Source: Flavobacterium sp. ALJ2 (GTDB taxonomy: Bacteria > Bacteroidota > Bacteroidia > Flavobacteriales > Flavobacteriaceae). Taken from it: a DNA stretch of 64,000 nt. The stretch's first letter is position 1. Each line of letters begins with the position of its first letter. Location: assembly GCF_015594725.1 (NCBI RefSeq), contig NZ_JADNRC010000005.1:215200-279199 (forward strand), in the 5' to 3' direction. Both the position numbers and the translations under genes were made by a program. Under the pieces are notes generated by a model. The model did not search any database, was not told the DNA's origin, and saw only the letters and a program-made list of their open reading frames with translations. Below are positions 52,395-62,592 of this stretch, piece after piece.

Positions 52395-52712
52395 TTATTT
52401 ATTTGAATTTCTGTGGTATGTTTTACCATCTAACCATTCTTGAACTGCTAAAGCGTGTGGTTTAGGCAGTTTTTCGTAAAATTTAGAAACTTCAATTTGT
52501 TCTTTATTTTCGAAAACTTCTTCAAGACTATCATTATAAGTAGCAAATTCTTCTAACTTTTCAGTCAATTCCTTTTTAATTTCAGAATTAATTTGATTTG
52601 CTCTTTTTGCCATAATAGTTATCGCTTCATACACATTACCTGTAGGCTCTTCAATAATATTTTTATTGTAGGTAATTGTATTTACTGGAGCATTCGTCTT
52701 TTTTAAATCCAT
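52395..52712 (-). CDS. rpoZ: DNA-directed RNA polymerase omega subunit (Bacteroidota type)
   Basis: A 105-residue protein of the Bacteroidota RpoZ/Rpb6-like group, which helps assemble RNA polymerase. The characteristic stretch is GNVYEAITIMAKRANQI (25-41), followed by the long acidic helix EIKKELTEKLEEFATYND. The C-terminus is LPKPHALAVQEWLDGKTYHR. It lies between bamD and coaBC on the same strand with gaps of nine bases each, so it is co-transcribed and likely co-regulated with outer membrane assembly and CoA synthesis. Confidence 0.92.
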   Translation of the reverse strand: MDLKKTNAPVNTITYNKNIIEEPTGNVYEAITIMAKRANQINSEIKKELTEKLEEFATYNDSLEEVFENKEQIEVSKFYEKLPKPHALAVQEWLDGKTYHRNSNK

Positions 52713-52721
52713 GACTTTATT

Positions 52722-53516
52722 TTATTTAGTAAAATTTTGTAACTCTTTTTCAACTCTCTCATTCATCTCGTCAGCTTTCAACTTGTAATGAGTATCACTT
52801 TTATATTTCATTAAATTCGTATATGCAGTTTTAGCTACTTTTAAACGATCTTCCATTTTTGTAGAAATACTGTTTATTGCCAACTGATATGCTGAATCAA
52901 ATTTATAATACAATGCATCTTCTTTGAATTCTGTTCCAGGATAATCTCCAATAAAATTATCAAATGCTACTATTGCTGATTTAAAATCTGAAATAGTATT
53001 ATATCCTTTTGCATTTTCATATGCTTTTTTCTCCAATTTATTAGTCAGTACTTTTAGACTAGCATTTGCTTCTACTAAATATTCTGAATTTGGATAATTA
53101 TCTATAAAAGCCTGTAACTTATCTATCGCTTTATTAGTATCTGTTTGATCCAGACTATACACTGGTGATAACATTGAATAACTTTTTGCTCCTAAAAAAG
53201 CTGCTTCTTCTACTTTTTCACTTCTTGGATATCCTGAAGCAAAACTTTCAAATTGATATCCTGCTAAATAATACTGTTTTGTTTTATAATATGACTGTGA
53301 AAACATATAAAACAATTTCTCTGCCTGAGGTTTCCCTCTATATGATGTTGCTAGTTGTTCAAACAAACGAATTGCTTTAGTGTACTTTCCAGCTTCATAC
53401 ATTTTTGTTGCCACTTCGAATTTTGCTGCAACATCATCCTTTTTTAGTGCTTTTTGATAATCACTACATGAACAAAAAAGAACAACGACAAACAATACAG
53501 ATATTATTTTTTTCAT
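52722..53516 (-). CDS. bamD: Outer membrane assembly lipoprotein BamD
   Basis: A 264-residue lipoprotein component of the beta-barrel assembly machinery. The signal peptide MKKIISVLFVVVLFCSCSDY has its lipid-modified Cys at position 15 or 17. The mature part is a series of tetratricopeptide repeats: KFEVATKMYEAGKYTKAIRL, PRSEKVEEAAFLGAKS, TNKAIDKLQAFIDNYPNSEY and DFKSAIVAFDNFIGDYPGTE. It acts at the inner face of the outer membrane. The open frame begins 17 codons earlier (53567), but the signal peptide fixes the start at 53516. It has a consensus promoter upstream and starts the bamD-rpoZ-coaBC run. Confidence 0.93.
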   Translation of the reverse strand: MKKIISVLFVVVLFCSCSDYQKALKKDDVAAKFEVATKMYEAGKYTKAIRLFEQLATSYRGKPQAEKLFYMFSQSYYKTKQYYLAGYQFESFASGYPRSEKVEEAAFLGAKSYSMLSPVYSLDQTDTNKAIDKLQAFIDNYPNSEYLVEANASLKVLTNKLEKKAYENAKGYNTISDFKSAIVAFDNFIGDYPGTEFKEDALYYKFDSAYQLAINSISTKMEDRLKVAKTAYTNLMKYKSDTHYKLKADEMNERVEKELQNFTK

Positions 53517-53541
53517 TTTTTTACTTTTATTATGATTTCCA

Positions 53542-53582
53542 GGATATCTATATCCAAGTAAAACCACACCGAAGTTTCGGTG
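53542..53582. repeat. Two inverted repeats in the bamD leader
   Basis: CACCGAA-GT-TTCGGTG (53567-53582) is a perfect 7-bp stem overlapping the predicted bamD transcription start. GGATAT-CT-ATATCC (53542-53555) is a second perfect repeat in the leader. They could be operators or leader hairpins. Confidence 0.6.
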
Positions 53583-53583
53583 G

Positions 53584-53614
53584 CAAATTTAGTTATTAAT
53601 TTAGCTTCTACAAA
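53584..53614 (-). promoter_or_regulatory. Promoter of the bamD operon
   Basis: TTTG (53614-53611), 19 bases and TAAATTTG (53591-53584) on the minus strand are an exact Bacteroidota promoter. The start site would be near 53577, about 60 bases before the BamD ATG. Confidence 0.78.
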
Positions 53615-53652
53615 ATATTTTTCAGTATAATAAAATACCTTCTTTTTTGTTT

Positions 53653-54534
53653 TTATTTAATACTTTTTTTAACAAATTCATCGATACGATTTGCTAGTGA
53701 TTCATCAGCTGCTACAAGCGGTAATCTCACAACATTCTCAGCAATACCAAGCGATTTGAACACTTGCTTTATTCCTGCAGGATTACCTTGTTCAAAAATC
53801 ATATCAATACAATCTGACAAAAAGTACTGTGTTTTGTATGCTTCATTTACTTTTCTATTCAATCCCAAGCGAATCATTTCGGAAAATTCTTTCGGAAAAC
53901 CTTGTCCAATAACCGATATTACACCTGAACCTCCTGCTAAAATCATCGGCAATGCAATCATGTCATCTCCTGATATAACGAGAAAATCACTTGGTTTATT
54001 TTTAAGTAATTGCATTGCTTGTACAATATCACCTGCAGCTTCTTTTATTGCAACAACATTTGCAAAATCATTTGCCAATCGTATAACTGTTGATGGCGAC
54101 ATATTACTAGATGTTCTTCCGGGAACATTATATAAAATTATTGGTACTGGAGAAGCTTCGGCAATAGCCTTAAAATGCTGATAAATTCCTTCTTGCGTAG
54201 GTTTGTTATAATAAGGTGACACTGACAATATCGCTTCAAAGGCTGATAAATCTCTAGTATTTAATTCTGCTACAACCTCCATTGTATTATTTCCTCCTAC
54301 TCCTAACACTAAAGGTAACCTTCCTTTATTTGCATTAATCACAATAGAAATAACAAGTTCCTTCTCCTCTTTAGTTAATGTAGCATTTTCTGCAGTTGTA
54401 CCCATAACCACAAGATATTCAACTCCTCCATCTACAGAAAAATTAACTATTCTTTGTAATGCTTCTGTATCTATTGAAAAATCGTCTTTAAAAGGAGTCA
54501 CTAGTGCAACGCCTGTTCCTATTAATGATTGCAT
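53653..54534 (-). CDS. dapA: 4-hydroxy-tetrahydrodipicolinate synthase
   Basis: A 293-residue (beta/alpha)8 enzyme that condenses pyruvate with aspartate semialdehyde, the first committed step of lysine and meso-diaminopimelate synthesis. [14 protein letters not shown] (about 45-58), [19 protein letters not shown] (Tyr in the catalytic relay), [12 protein letters not shown] and the Schiff-base Lys in [10 protein letters not shown] are all present. The length is typical. It lies one base after the DUF6913 gene, so the pair is co-transcribed. It ends 137 bases before bamD, where a separate promoter begins. Confidence 0.96.
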   Translation of the reverse strand: MQSLIGTGVALVTPFKDDFSIDTEALQRIVNFSVDGGVEYLVVMGTTAENATLTKEEKELVISIVINANKGRLPLVLGVGGNNTMEVVAELNTRDLSAFEAILSVSPYYNKPTQEGIYQHFKAIAEASPVPIILYNVPGRTSSNMSPSTVIRLANDFANVVAIKEAAGDIVQAMQLLKNKPSDFLVISGDDMIALPMILAGGSGVISVIGQGFPKEFSEMIRLGLNRKVNEAYKTQYFLSDCIDMIFEQGNPAGIKQVFKSLGIAENVVRLPLVAADESLANRIDEFVKKSIK

Positions 54535-54535
54535 A

Positions 54536-55060
54536 TTAGATTGTATTTGGTTTAATGTTTTTTAAATATTTAAATAATTCATTCACGAAAACTTTATATT
54601 CTCGAACGTTGGTATTAATCATCAATCGATTTAATCTTTTATCAATTGTTGTAAAACCCACTTTGAATTTGGCTTTCGAATTTTGTGTTACGAGCATCAA
54701 CATCGGTTTTTCGACATCATAATAACTTATTAATAAATCGAATTCTTCCTTTATAAAGTCTTTTAAAAATCCTTCGGTAACCTTTCCGCTCCAATTAAGA
54801 TGATTAATCCCAAAAGTTGGACAAGTATACGCCTCTTTTTTATCGAATTTGTCTTTATAAACAACAATCTTAATATTCTTTTCAACAATTCCTTTTGATA
54901 CCAATTCGGTCAGCAAAGCCTCTTTTTTTGAAAAATCATTTCCATCTACAAGTAAACCAACCGTTTGTATATCGGTAGTAAACACACTCTTTTTTACATT
55001 ATCAAGATTTTTATTTAATGATTTTTTTACAAAAAAAACCTTTATATAATTTAAAAACAT
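54536..55060 (-). CDS. DUF6913 family small protein
   Basis: A 174-residue protein with a basic N-terminus ([19 protein letters not shown]) and an alpha/beta core: [26 protein letters not shown], then [21 protein letters not shown] and [21 protein letters not shown] believe it belongs to the DUF6913 family, which sits next to dapA in Flavobacteriia. No catalytic motif is visible and no signal peptide is predicted, so its location is uncertain; the first hydrophobic-basic helix might associate with membrane. It is the first gene of the pair with dapA. Confidence 0.7.
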   Translation of the reverse strand: MFLNYIKVFFVKKSLNKNLDNVKKSVFTTDIQTVGLLVDGNDFSKKEALLTELVSKGIVEKNIKIVVYKDKFDKKEAYTCPTFGINHLNWSGKVTEGFLKDFIKEEFDLLISYYDVEKPMLMLVTQNSKAKFKVGFTTIDKRLNRLMINTNVREYKVFVNELFKYLKNIKPNTI

Positions 55061-55078
55061 AGTACTTTTACTAGATTA

Positions 55079-55086
55079 CAAAATTA
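55079..55086 (-). promoter_or_regulatory. Probable -10-type box for the DUF6913-dapA pair
   Basis: TAATTTTG on the minus strand matches TAnnTTTG, 19 bases before the ATG at 55060. The 47-base divergent gap has no good upstream TTTG box. Confidence 0.45.
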
Positions 55087-55107
55087 ATTATTTAAGTCGC
55101 ATTTAAG

Positions 55108-55887
55108 ATGGTAAAACTAAAAAAGTATAACGGATTTTTAAAACTTTTTGTTATATTCTTAACACTTTTTTTTGGAATTTCTTGTAGCAAACAAACGTAT
55201 CAAGTTTCTAAGATAGAAGGAAAACTAATTCCTATTACAAGTACTGAGAAACAAACTCCTGAAATAGAAAATTTCATAAAGCCTTACAGAGAGCATATCA
55301 ATAAAGATTTAGATAGTGTTCTTTCTTATTGTCCTGAAACTCTAGACAAAAGTTCTGGAAAATTACAAACAACTATTGGTAACTTAATGGCTGATGCATG
55401 CTTGCAAAGAGGAAACCTAATTTTTAAAGCCAGAGAGAAAAAAAACATTGACATTTGCTTTCTTAACCACGGTGGCATACGAGCAATACTTCCTAAAGGT
55501 AATGTTACTGCTAGAACTGCTTTTGAAATTATGCCTTTTGAAAACAGCCTTGTTGTTATGGCTTTAAAAGGGGAGCAAGTTATAGAATTGGCTAATTATT
55601 TTATTGCTGAAAAAAAACCTCATCCAATTTCTGGAATGTCTTTTACAATCTCTAAAGACAATACTCCTATAAAAATTTTAATTCAAGGAAAACCTATCGA
55701 AAAAGACACGATTTATTATGTTGCTACGAATGATTATTTAGCGAATGGTGGCGATAGCATGAACTTCTTTAAAAAGAGCACCCAGAAATATGATTTAAAT
55801 TATAAATTACGAGATATTCTTATTGATTATTTTAAATCTGTTCCTACAATTCCGGTACCTAAAGATGTCCGAATTACACAAGAATAA
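55108..55887 (+). CDS. Lipoprotein with a 5'-nucleotidase C-terminal domain
   Basis: A 259-residue lipoprotein: signal peptide with lipobox LFFGISC (lipid-modified Cys26), then the 5'-nucleotidase C-terminal substrate-binding domain (about 60-255). Visible are GNLMADACLQRG, CFLNHGGIRAILPKGNVTARTAFEIMPFEN in pieces and ATNDYLANGGDSM, which bind the nucleotide base in UshA-like enzymes. The catalytic metallophosphatase domain is absent here but is encoded by the next gene, 65 bases downstream. The two would work together in the periplasm on nucleotides or related phosphates. The order (C-terminal domain first) is reversed relative to the single-chain enzyme. Confidence 0.88.
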   Translation: MVKLKKYNGFLKLFVIFLTLFFGISCSKQTYQVSKIEGKLIPITSTEKQTPEIENFIKPYREHINKDLDSVLSYCPETLDKSSGKLQTTIGNLMADACLQRGNLIFKAREKKNIDICFLNHGGIRAILPKGNVTARTAFEIMPFENSLVVMALKGEQVIELANYFIAEKKPHPISGMSFTISKDNTPIKILIQGKPIEKDTIYYVATNDYLANGGDSMNFFKKSTQKYDLNYKLRDILIDYFKSVPTIPVPKDVRITQE

Positions 55888-55952
55888 AATAAACTATTAA
55901 AAAAATATTGAAGAACTCTAGGTTCAAGCGTTTTACCGCAAAATAAATTAAA

Positions 55953-56864
55953 ATGAAAAGAAGAGATTTTATTGAAAAAACTGCTGCTAGTACAGCATTA
56001 TTGAGTTTGGGTTTATCTATGAGTAGCTTTACATCTCCTGATATTAAACACATAACTATATTACACACCAATGATGTTCACAGTCATATTGACCCTTTTC
56101 CTGCCGATGATCCCCGCAATGCAAATATGGGTGGAGTTTCAAGACGTGCTGCTTTAATTGATACAATTCGTAAAGAAAATCCTAATGTTCTTTTATTAGA
56201 TGCTGGTGATATTTTTCAAGGAACCCCTTACTTTAACTATTATGGTGGTGAACTGGAATTTAAATTGATGAGCATGATGAAATACGATGCTTCTACAATT
56301 GGTAATCATGATTTTGATAACGGTGTAGATGGACTATATGCTCAAATGCCTCATGCTAAATTTGAATTCATCTCTTCTAACTACGATTTTAAAAACACTG
56401 TTATGGACGGTCTTGTAAAACCGTATAAAATTTTTAATAAAGACGGTATTAAAATAGGTGTTTTTGGTCTTGGAATCCAACTTGAGGGTTTAGTAGATAA
56501 ACTAATGTACAAAGAAACTGTTTATAATGACCCTGTAGAAACTGCACATGATATGGTTCAAATTCTTAAAAAAGAGCAAAAATGTGATTTAGTAATTTGT
56601 TTATCACATTTGGGTTATAAATACCGTGATGACGCTACTAAAATTTGTGATTTAAAATTAGCTGAACAAACTCAAGATATCGATTTAATAATTGGCGGAC
56701 ATACTCATACTTTCCTTGACAAACCTACTATTGTAAAAAACAAAGCTGGACAGGATGTTTTAGTTAATCAGGTTGGATGTTACGGAATTAATGTGGGTAG
56801 AATAGACTTTTATCTTGATAACAATAAGACTAAAACTTCACAAGGAAAATCGATTATTGTCTGA
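55953..56864 (+). CDS. 5'-nucleotidase-type metallophosphatase, Tat-like exported
   Basis: A 303-residue calcineurin-like phosphatase. The N-terminus MKRRDFIEKTAASTALLSLG has a twin-arginine motif followed by a short hydrophobic stretch, so export by Tat is likely. Metal motifs are in order: HTNDVHSHIDPF (Asp/His), LLDAGDIFQGT, IGNHDFDNG, LSHLGYK and IIGGHTHTF. It ends where the C-terminal domain of UshA would begin, and that domain is encoded by the preceding gene. It should hydrolyse 5'-nucleotides or related phosphoesters in the periplasm. A weak AT-rich hairpin (56869-56900) follows. Confidence 0.9.
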   Translation: MKRRDFIEKTAASTALLSLGLSMSSFTSPDIKHITILHTNDVHSHIDPFPADDPRNANMGGVSRRAALIDTIRKENPNVLLLDAGDIFQGTPYFNYYGGELEFKLMSMMKYDASTIGNHDFDNGVDGLYAQMPHAKFEFISSNYDFKNTVMDGLVKPYKIFNKDGIKIGVFGLGIQLEGLVDKLMYKETVYNDPVETAHDMVQILKKEQKCDLVICLSHLGYKYRDDATKICDLKLAEQTQDIDLIIGGHTHTFLDKPTIVKNKAGQDVLVNQVGCYGINVGRIDFYLDNNKTKTSQGKSIIV

Positions 56865-56954
56865 CTCTAATATTTTCAATTCTTTTTTGAATAAAATATT
56901 TTACCATAAAATAGTAAGCTAACATTTGAGTTACATCTCGAATTAACACCAATA

Positions 56955-59538
<2,584 letters not shown>

Positions 59539-59617
59539 TTAATATAATTCGATTGTCTTTTATTATCCTAAAAAAGTTTGCCTAAAATAGACAATCAAAA
59601 GTATAATTAAAAACAAA

Positions 59618-59643
59618 AAAACCATTCTTTTAAGAATGGTTTT
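59618..59643 (-). terminator. Terminator after the OmpA/PD40 protein gene
   Basis: ACCATTCTT (59621-59629) and AAGAATGGT (59632-59640) are perfect complements with a two-base loop and A/T flanks. It is 18 bases past the stop of the minus-strand gene ending at 59661. Confidence 0.9.
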
Positions 59644-59660
59644 CATAAAGTTTTTAAACA

Positions 59661-61595
59661 TTATTTTTCTATTACAATAAAGTCTGAACGTCTGTTAGCA
59701 AGATGCTCTACTTCAGTACATTTCACTCCGTTACTACATTTATTCACTAATCTTGTTTCTCCATAACCAATAGCACTTTCAATTCTTGAAGATTCAATGC
59801 CTTTAGAAAGGATATACGCTTGAGTAGATTTGGCTCTCTCATCAGAAAGCTTCAAATTATAAGCATCTTTACCTCTCGAATCGGTATGTGATTCAATTTT
59901 AATTTTAATCTTAGGGAATTTTTGCATCACAAATACAACTTTATCCAATTCGGTTGCTGCTTGAGGATTAATATTTGATTTATCATAATCGAAGAAAATA
60001 GGATTGATATCAATTTTTTCGATTCCATCTTTTTTAACTACTAAATCATCATAATTACTGAGATAGAAATTAACATCTTTTATTTCGGCATTGTTATCTT
60101 TTGTTGTTCCGATATGTTTTTCATCTCCACTATAATTTGGTTTATTAGCTGTTATCTTTACTCTCATATTACATGGAACTTGTAATTTATAATTTCCATC
60201 TACATCGGTTCTCGTTTCGGTAATAACAGCATCATATACATCATATGCTAAGATGAAAGTATCACTTATACCTGTTTTGGTTTTAGTGTTTATTGCTTTA
60301 CCTGAAATAAGTTGATTACAAATAGGTTTTCCTTTAGTAAAATAATAAATATCATCATCTCCTTTTCCCTGAGCGCGGTTTGATGATACATATCCGTAAT
60401 TTTCTTTGGGATCAATTATGAATGAAAAATCATCTTTATTACTATTTATAGGTGCTCCTAAATTTCTAGGAACCGAAAAATTCAATCCTTCCGAGAGTTT
60501 ACTCTCATATACATCTAAATCTCCTAATCCATAATGTCCATCTGAAGAAAAGTAAAGTATTCCGTTTCTATAAAAAGGAAAAACATCATTGCCAATTGTA
60601 TTGATTGTTGGTCCTAGATTTTGTGGTGAACTCATCGTACCATCATCTGCAATTCGTACTACATACAAATCAGTTTCTCCATACCCGCCTGGCATATCCG
60701 AAGCAAAGAATAACATTTTGCCATCATCACTTAAGTAAGGATGCCCTACTGAGTATTTATCACTGTCAAAGAATACTTTTTCGGTTTTAACCAATTTATT
60801 ATCTTCTATGGTTCCCTTTATAATTTGGAAATTATTGGTTCTGGATTCGTCTATCACCAATTTATTCCTTTTAAGAATATTCGTTGTGTAATACATGGTT
60901 TTCCAATCGGGGCTAAATGTTGCTGTTGCCTCATGATATTTGGACATTACATTAGGAATAAAAAGAACTTCATTGAATAAACCCCCATCAACTGCACTTC
61001 TTTCGGCTACATATAAGTTCAAGAATGGTTGTTTATTCCAATTGTATAGTTTTTTATCAAAATTACCCGTATCTCTTGCCGATGTAAATACTATTTTATC
61101 TCCATAAAAGGTGGCTCCAAAATCGGATTTATCAGTATTTATAGCTATATTTTTTACGCTATAAAGCGATTTAGCTTTTGATAAACTATCTAATAGTTTC
61201 TTTTGATAAATATATCTGTCTATCTCTTTTTGGTCTCCTTTTTTATTTAAATATTCTTTGGTGACTTTATCTGCATTATCATAATCCATAACTCCTTTCA
61301 TCGATTGGATATATCTTAGATAATAAATATCGGATAGGTTATCTCCTTGTATTTCATATAGTTTTTGATACCATTTTAAAGCATTTCGATTGTCTGAAAT
61401 AAAATAATAGGAGTCGGCTACATTTTTTAAAGTTTGAACTGATGGTTTGTTTATTTTTTGCAAACACTCTTCATATGCTTTTGCTGCATCTGTATAAGAG
61501 TAATTTTTAAATAAAGCATCGGCTTTTTTTAAATTTGTTTGCGCTAAAATTGATACAAAGCTAAATAGCAAACTAAGTATATAGAATTTTTTCAT
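59661..61595 (-). CDS. OmpA-domain protein with TPR and PD40 repeats (T9SS-associated)
   Basis: A 644-residue exported protein with a signal peptide (about 1-18, ILAQ). TPR-like repeats follow (about 20-130: DAAKAYEECLQKINKPSVQT). PD40/WD40-like beta-propeller units come next (about 155-410: GHPYLSDDGKMLFFASDMPG, GILYFSSDGHYGLGDLDVYE). A carboxypeptidase-regulatory-like fold follows (about 425-510), and the C-terminus is OmpA (about 525-644: FFDYDKSNINPQAATELDKV, LANRRSDFIVIEK). This layout resembles the PorE-type peptidoglycan-linked proteins beside PorP/SprF genes. It probably anchors T9SS-secreted surface proteins to the cell wall. It is the last gene of the three-gene unit. Confidence 0.88.
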   Translation of the reverse strand: MKKFYILSLLFSFVSILAQTNLKKADALFKNYSYTDAAKAYEECLQKINKPSVQTLKNVADSYYFISDNRNALKWYQKLYEIQGDNLSDIYYLRYIQSMKGVMDYDNADKVTKEYLNKKGDQKEIDRYIYQKKLLDSLSKAKSLYSVKNIAINTDKSDFGATFYGDKIVFTSARDTGNFDKKLYNWNKQPFLNLYVAERSAVDGGLFNEVLFIPNVMSKYHEATATFSPDWKTMYYTTNILKRNKLVIDESRTNNFQIIKGTIEDNKLVKTEKVFFDSDKYSVGHPYLSDDGKMLFFASDMPGGYGETDLYVVRIADDGTMSSPQNLGPTINTIGNDVFPFYRNGILYFSSDGHYGLGDLDVYESKLSEGLNFSVPRNLGAPINSNKDDFSFIIDPKENYGYVSSNRAQGKGDDDIYYFTKGKPICNQLISGKAINTKTKTGISDTFILAYDVYDAVITETRTDVDGNYKLQVPCNMRVKITANKPNYSGDEKHIGTTKDNNAEIKDVNFYLSNYDDLVVKKDGIEKIDINPIFFDYDKSNINPQAATELDKVVFVMQKFPKIKIKIESHTDSRGKDAYNLKLSDERAKSTQAYILSKGIESSRIESAIGYGETRLVNKCSNGVKCTEVEHLANRRSDFIVIEK

Positions 61596-61606
61596 AGGTC
61601 AGGTTT

Positions 61607-62539
61607 TTAAAAGAATCTTGGAGATTTAATTTTACTTGGATCTTTATGAAATTGATAACGCAATACGAATTCATGGGAACCATCGTTGTATTTATTCAAA
61701 TTGGTTACGGTATAATCATATGAATATCCGATGTAAAAACTTGGCGAAATTTGAAACCCTGCCAATGCACTAACCGAATCATCAAAGCGGTAGGAAACTC
61801 CCAACACCACTTTTTCCTGAATCATAAAATTGGCAGAAAGATCTACTGACATTGGCGCTCCACTTACCAATTTAGCTAAAAATGCAGGTTTAAATTTTAA
61901 ACTTGGACTCAAATCAAATACATAACCTCCCATAAAATAATAATGTAATCTATCATAATCTATCGATTCTTGTATATCATTATAATAATCACTTCTTATA
62001 AAACTGGGAACTGAAGCTCCTGCATACCATCTATCGGTATAATAATATACTCCTGCCCCTATTGAAGGTTTAATAACATTATTTATATTAGTATTTAATA
62101 ATGCATCGTTACCATCATAATACCTCCCTTTTGACCAATCTATGTTCATCATTCGCATTCCTGCTCTTAACCCAAATGCTAATCTTTTTTCATACCCTAG
62201 TGGTAAGGAATATGAAAAATTACCATCTAGATACAGCTCATTTGATGGCCCTAGTTTATCATTGACCACACTTAGACCCAAACCTATTTTTTCATTTCTC
62301 AACGGTGATTGCACAGAGAATGACTGTGTTTGAGGTGCACCATCTATACCAACCCATTGGGATCGATGTAATAGCACTGCCTCCAAGTATCCTGTAGAAC
62401 CTGCATAAGCTGGATTAATAACCATTGTGTTGTACATATACTGTGTATATTCTGGATCTTGTTGCGCATTTGCAAGGAATGATGCAAACCCGCAAAATAT
62501 TAAAAAATAGGACTCTATAAATTTTACACTTAGTTTCAT
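61607..62539 (-). CDS. PorP/SprF family type IX secretion membrane protein
   Basis: A 310-residue outer membrane protein with a signal peptide (about 1-25, FLANAQQ). The family motifs are QDPEYTQYMYNTMVINPAYA at the mature N-terminus, LLHRSQWVGIDGAPQTQ and the C-terminal barrel strands with FEISP-like FQISPSFYIGYSYDYT. SprF-type proteins are needed for secretion or attachment of the neighbouring type B-sorted surface protein, as sprF is for sprB. Its neighbour upstream is such a protein. The gap to the OmpA/PD40 gene is 11 bases, so they share a transcript. Confidence 0.92.
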   Translation of the reverse strand: MKLSVKFIESYFLIFCGFASFLANAQQDPEYTQYMYNTMVINPAYAGSTGYLEAVLLHRSQWVGIDGAPQTQSFSVQSPLRNEKIGLGLSVVNDKLGPSNELYLDGNFSYSLPLGYEKRLAFGLRAGMRMMNIDWSKGRYYDGNDALLNTNINNVIKPSIGAGVYYYTDRWYAGASVPSFIRSDYYNDIQESIDYDRLHYYFMGGYVFDLSPSLKFKPAFLAKLVSGAPMSVDLSANFMIQEKVVLGVSYRFDDSVSALAGFQISPSFYIGYSYDYTVTNLNKYNDGSHEFVLRYQFHKDPSKIKSPRFF

Positions 62540-62592
62540 ACTATAACTATTTAGTCAGTTAATTTAATTTGATGATTTATGTTAACAGGGGG

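Noticed and set aside
53517..53567. Longer start for BamD
   Set aside because: The lipoprotein signal peptide begins at 53516; the extension would hide it.
53756..54181. 141-codon frame opposite dapA
   Set aside because: Shadow of a conserved enzyme gene; no start signal or family.
56869..56900. AATATTTT / AAAATATT hairpin after the metallophosphatase gene as a terminator
   Set aside because: Stem is only A-T pairs with a mismatched interior; too weak to call.
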